DNA of 64,000 bases from Zygotorulaspora mrakii (lineage: Eukaryota > Ascomycota > Saccharomycetes > Saccharomycetales > Saccharomycetaceae). The notes under the pieces are model-generated. The model searched no databases and was not told the DNA's origin. It saw only the letters and a list, made by a program, of their open reading frames with translations. Positions 61,038 through 64,000 of the stretch are shown here, one piece after another. Each line of letters begins with the position of its first letter. The first letter of the stretch is position 1. The translations under genes and the position numbers were made by a program. The DNA lies in NCBI RefSeq assembly GCF_013402915.1, contig NC_050720.1, forward strand, positions 558,001 to 622,000. Reading direction: 5' to 3'.

Positions 61038-63581
61038 TTAAGCATGTATATTTTTATTGAGCTTTTGACCGACAATCAAAAGTACCCTAAAACAACCTGC
61101 GTTCTCATCGATTTTTCCCATATGCTCCTTAGTATAACGTTGAAAAAGAGTAGTTGGGTTCGTATCTTTGGGTGGTTTATTTGGATCCGATCCTTCTTTT
61201 CTGAGTAAAATATCCCATACTATTTGAGAAGAAAGTTCATTAAGGCAACCCATTTCTGTGGAGAAATCACCAGTTTTTAAGCTCAAAAGCGAGAATTTCA
61301 CATTAGAGAACCCCACACTTTTGAATGCCTGAACGAAATGTTTTGTTGGGAAAATGTGCACGCCATCATTCATTGCCTTCAATGTAATTGCATCAAAAGT
61401 TTTGTCCCGTTCTAATGTGCTTGGAAATTCATGAACCGGATCGTCAGCACAAGAAGTGAACGTGTTGGCAATCTTCAAATCATAAACTGCACTTAATGCA
61501 AATCCACCAGGTATAATACATCTATACATTTCCCTCAAGAGCGGCTTCCATTTATTATAACTTAAACACGACCACACCCACGGTGCATATATTGTGGGTA
61601 TCATATTATCAGCAAAAGGCAGTCTTATTTGCAGACTTTCTTTGCTAAAGAGAAACGCCTTTTTTGCCTCTGATATTTCATCATCTGTTGGTGCATGCGA
61701 TTTACTTGTGGTAATGTCTTCAGGTAGATAGTATTGAGTCGATAATCCCACCCGCTTATAGTTTCCCAAGGATCTACTGAAGTAATCCTCTAACCACGAG
61801 TTTTGAATCGATTGAGTACGTTTGCTTCTGTTTTTACTTTCTGTACTGTCAGATTCTGCAGTACCAACCAATGTTTCAGAAGTTGTTGCGGTATGCTTTC
61901 TTTTGAACAAATTTGCCAATCCTGACCTTTTGGCTGGCCGACTGACACTATGCTTTTTTTTTGTGCTTTCAGTACTAGCTTTGCTTTGATTTTCTTCTGT
62001 TGTGTTCAAGCCCATTTGATTTGAAGATGCCGCAAAATCATCAGACAATGTGCCTATTTTTCTGCCCATACAATCGAAAAGATACTCAGCAGCAGTTTCC
62101 CTATTAACTTGATCAAGTTCACTTTCATCACTTACTATTTTCACTTGAGACGATTCAGTGCCATCCATATGCGGTCCAAGTATCTTGTCAGAATTTTCCT
62201 CTCTTAATCTCCAAGGCGATAAATCGAGAGGATAATCTGCAATATTGAGATTTGGTTCATCGTACGCAATTTGCCATCCAAGCTGGGTATCTGCTAGTGG
62301 TCGTAGAAGTAAGATGTCAATATCGTCAAAGCATTCAGTGACAATTTTTTCTTCACCTGCAGTCGATCCTTTCTCCTGAAAGAGGACTGTCTTTTGAATG
62401 GTGGATTTGTGTCTAGCATGTGCTTTCCTTTGTAATAGAATTTGTACAACTTCTGAAGAAAAAAACGAAGAGTTGGTATTTGTATAAAACTTTTGAGCTT
62501 GCATGTTCCACAATGAAATTATGGCCTCAATTTCAGCATAATCGTATGAAGAGTTTACTGATGCATACGTTTTGGAATTTGTATCCTCCTCAGATCCCTG
62601 AATGAAAAAAGGATAACATTGATAAGCATACATTCTGGATTTCAGATAATGTGTAATATAATTACCGAATGAGGCTAGCCTTTTTTTTGAATGTACCAAT
62701 GAATCTTTAGGCGTTGTCTCCAAGTTGAAGGATACAAAAATATTCATTGTCCTAAAATTTTTGTTATAAGTTGGATTGTAGAGGATTTGCTTGATTTCTC
62801 CATCTATTGGAACAAAAACGACATTGAAAGAGTGTGCTCGTACAAGAACTGAAGCTCCAACTTTCGGGAGTAAGTTCCAGTCCCATGCTTTTCTTCTATG
62901 TTGATTGGCCACAACTTTTGATGTACTACCGTGTATACCACTAGCAGGAACAAAATGGTACTGCTCGTTTGCACCTTCAGGATCATGATCTAAAAAATCA
63001 TTGAAGTAATTATGAGAATCTAGTGAAGATGATAAAGCGGATACTGACTTCTTATTACCAGCTGTTGATGACGCAGATCGGTTTGAAGATGAGGTGCCAA
63101 AAAAATCTGCATGGGAATTCAAAGGTGGGCTTTGAGAGGTGTCCGATATCTTACTGGAATAAGCATTTGCCAACAGTTTGGAACTATCTGAATTCGGCAA
63201 ACTTGAATCTTGAGGAACTTCACTACTATTTATATTATGCTTGGTCGCATCGAATTGCGGATTAGATGGGAATAGATCATCGTGTAAATGCTTTATGACT
63301 ATAGGATCTGTTAGGTTCTCGCCTTTTAGAGACTCTATATCCTGTTGCAATTTTGAGACTTGCTGTTGAGACTGCCTTTCCTGATCCAGCTCTTTATTTT
63401 GATTAGCCGCTTCCAGGCCGATATCTCGACCAATCTTTTCAATGCCACCATTCTTTTCCCGATTTTCACTATCGCCACAGGTAGACATTTGAATTTTGCT
63501 TGAATCCCCAAGAGCGTTACTCAAGCGTTTGGAATCCTCGCCCTTGTTATTCTCATTCGTATTCTCGATGACGCTTGCCAT
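61038..63581 (-). CDS. YBR225W: YBR225W-like protein with C-terminal methyltransferase-like fold
   Basis: From the ATG at 63581 the protein has 847 residues (S. cerevisiae about 900); the frame continues upstream only to a TTG. Much of it is polar and disordered: an acidic/Asn/Ser-rich N-terminus to about 230 and a basic Ser/Lys stretch at about 540-600. A block around 640-760 includes W-K-P-L-L-R-E-M-Y-R-C-I-I-P-G-G-F, which resembles the late motif of class I SAM methyltransferases. I see no clear SAM-binding GxGxG. The function is unknown in S. cerevisiae. Position next to MCX1 (YBR227C) and convergent orientation agree. Confidence 0.85.
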   Translation of the reverse strand: MASVIENTNENNKGEDSKRLSNALGDSSKIQMSTCGDSENREKNGGIEKIGRDIGLEAANQNKELDQERQSQQQVSKLQQDIESLKGENLTDPIVIKHLHDDLFPSNPQFDATKHNINSSEVPQDSSLPNSDSSKLLANAYSSKISDTSQSPPLNSHADFFGTSSSNRSASSTAGNKKSVSALSSSLDSHNYFNDFLDHDPEGANEQYHFVPASGIHGSTSKVVANQHRRKAWDWNLLPKVGASVLVRAHSFNVVFVPIDGEIKQILYNPTYNKNFRTMNIFVSFNLETTPKDSLVHSKKRLASFGNYITHYLKSRMYAYQCYPFFIQGSEEDTNSKTYASVNSSYDYAEIEAIISLWNMQAQKFYTNTNSSFFSSEVVQILLQRKAHARHKSTIQKTVLFQEKGSTAGEEKIVTECFDDIDILLLRPLADTQLGWQIAYDEPNLNIADYPLDLSPWRLREENSDKILGPHMDGTESSQVKIVSDESELDQVNRETAAEYLFDCMGRKIGTLSDDFAASSNQMGLNTTEENQSKASTESTKKKHSVSRPAKRSGLANLFKRKHTATTSETLVGTAESDSTESKNRSKRTQSIQNSWLEDYFSRSLGNYKRVGLSTQYYLPEDITTSKSHAPTDDEISEAKKAFLFSKESLQIRLPFADNMIPTIYAPWVWSCLSYNKWKPLLREMYRCIIPGGFALSAVYDLKIANTFTSCADDPVHEFPSTLERDKTFDAITLKAMNDGVHIFPTKHFVQAFKSVGFSNVKFSLLSLKTGDFSTEMGCLNELSSQIVWDILLRKEGSDPNKPPKDTNPTTLFQRYTKEHMGKIDENAGCFRVLLIVGQKLNKNIHA

Positions 63582-63979
63582 ACCCACTTTCCTTACGATT
63601 TCTCCGTAATAATCGATTCGTAGGCCACTGAGCAATTAGCTCAACCAATCTACACTTGTCACCTTTTGTGCAACTTCTAGGGATAGTTGAAAATTCCTTT
63701 ACACGTTTCAAGTGTCTCTTAAAATGCGGTCCTTCTTGCCTTATCCTCCCTCCAGGCGTCATTTTCCATATTTCAACCCCTTCGGAATCTAAGCCGTCGT
63801 CTATGAGGAAATTTGACGGCTTCAGGGAACCCCGGGACTCAATCTATATATGCTGCTATATGTATGCAATGAGAAGCTGAGCACACCTGGGAGCTATCAA
63901 CAAATAAGTGATAATTCTATCTTGATGATATTGGTAATCCTTCTCTCATTTTATTGAATTGCTAAAAAGTAACTAGAGT
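63582..63979. promoter_or_regulatory. Divergent promoter at right edge
   Basis: About 400 bp lie between the YBR225W start and an ATG at 63980 on the other strand. A CCCCT stress-response core is at about 63776 and a TATATATG-type motif at about 63845. No reading frame of interest is seen inside it. Confidence 0.45.
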
Positions 63980-64000
63980 ATGGCATCGATTGTTGAAGAT
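63980..64000 (+). CDS. Possible 5' end of next gene (truncated by window)
   Basis: ATG followed by six sense codons (M-A-S-I-V-E-D) runs to the window edge. From S. cerevisiae order the next plus-strand gene on the YBR side would be TDP1 (YBR223C), but seven residues cannot establish this. Confidence 0.25.

Overview
The window is nuclear DNA from a budding yeast of the family Saccharomycetaceae. The evidence is compact genes with short spacers, proteins close to Saccharomyces cerevisiae throughout, GTATGT-type introns, an intron-containing tRNA-Trp and a recognisable yeast U2 snRNA. It suggests a species that did not undergo the whole-genome duplication (Torulaspora, Zygosaccharomyces, Lachancea or Kluyveromyces type). 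Genes that S. cerevisiae keeps on two different chromosomes are interleaved here in one consistent order and orientation. Genus and species cannot be fixed by eye.

Left block (1-17.2 kb): the 5' tip of COG3, PET100, MYG1, BEM2, OXA1, PET122, the YER152C aminotransferase, SHU2 and UBP3. This interleaves the S. cerevisiae YER151-YER157 and YDR078-YDR079 neighbourhoods. Main block (18-64 kb): CUE3, NSA1, ARC40, DAD3, TAF6, SLD3, PBP2, SWC5, the YGL114W transporter, SNF4, U2 snRNA (LSR1), CDC20, an unrecognised gene, tRNA-Trp, COQ8, PRP43, NAB2, RPS2, OM14, MON1, a GATA factor, ROT2, SLX1, MCX1 and YBR225W. This interleaves YGL110-YGL124 with YBR225-YBR234. Each recognised gene in both blocks has the orientation predicted from the S. 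cerevisiae order.

Three genes need splicing to make sense. OM14 has an 8-nt first exon and a TACTAAC branch site. OXA1 and COQ8 carry introns that their S. cerevisiae orthologues lack; both have GTATGT donors and ACTGAC-type branch sites. The U2 gene that would pair with those branch sites is in the same window. The COQ8 first exon appears to correspond to the free-standing S. cerevisiae small gene YBR230W-A, which suggests that a spliced gene was partitioned after genome duplication.

The main non-genic regions are a 2.7-kb stretch with two diverged LTR-like repeats around tRNA-Trp (39.2-41.9 kb), a GC-rich, strand-skewed island between RPS2 and OM14 (49.9-50.8 kb), and two gaps of about 1.2 kb at 26.7-28.0 and 37.1-38.4 kb. 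The genes are independent eukaryotic transcription units. Several serve mitochondria (PET100, OXA1, PET122, COQ8, OM14, MCX1) or RNA and ribosome biology (NSA1, PRP43, NAB2, RPS2, U2). I found no foreign operon, CRISPR array or complete mobile element.
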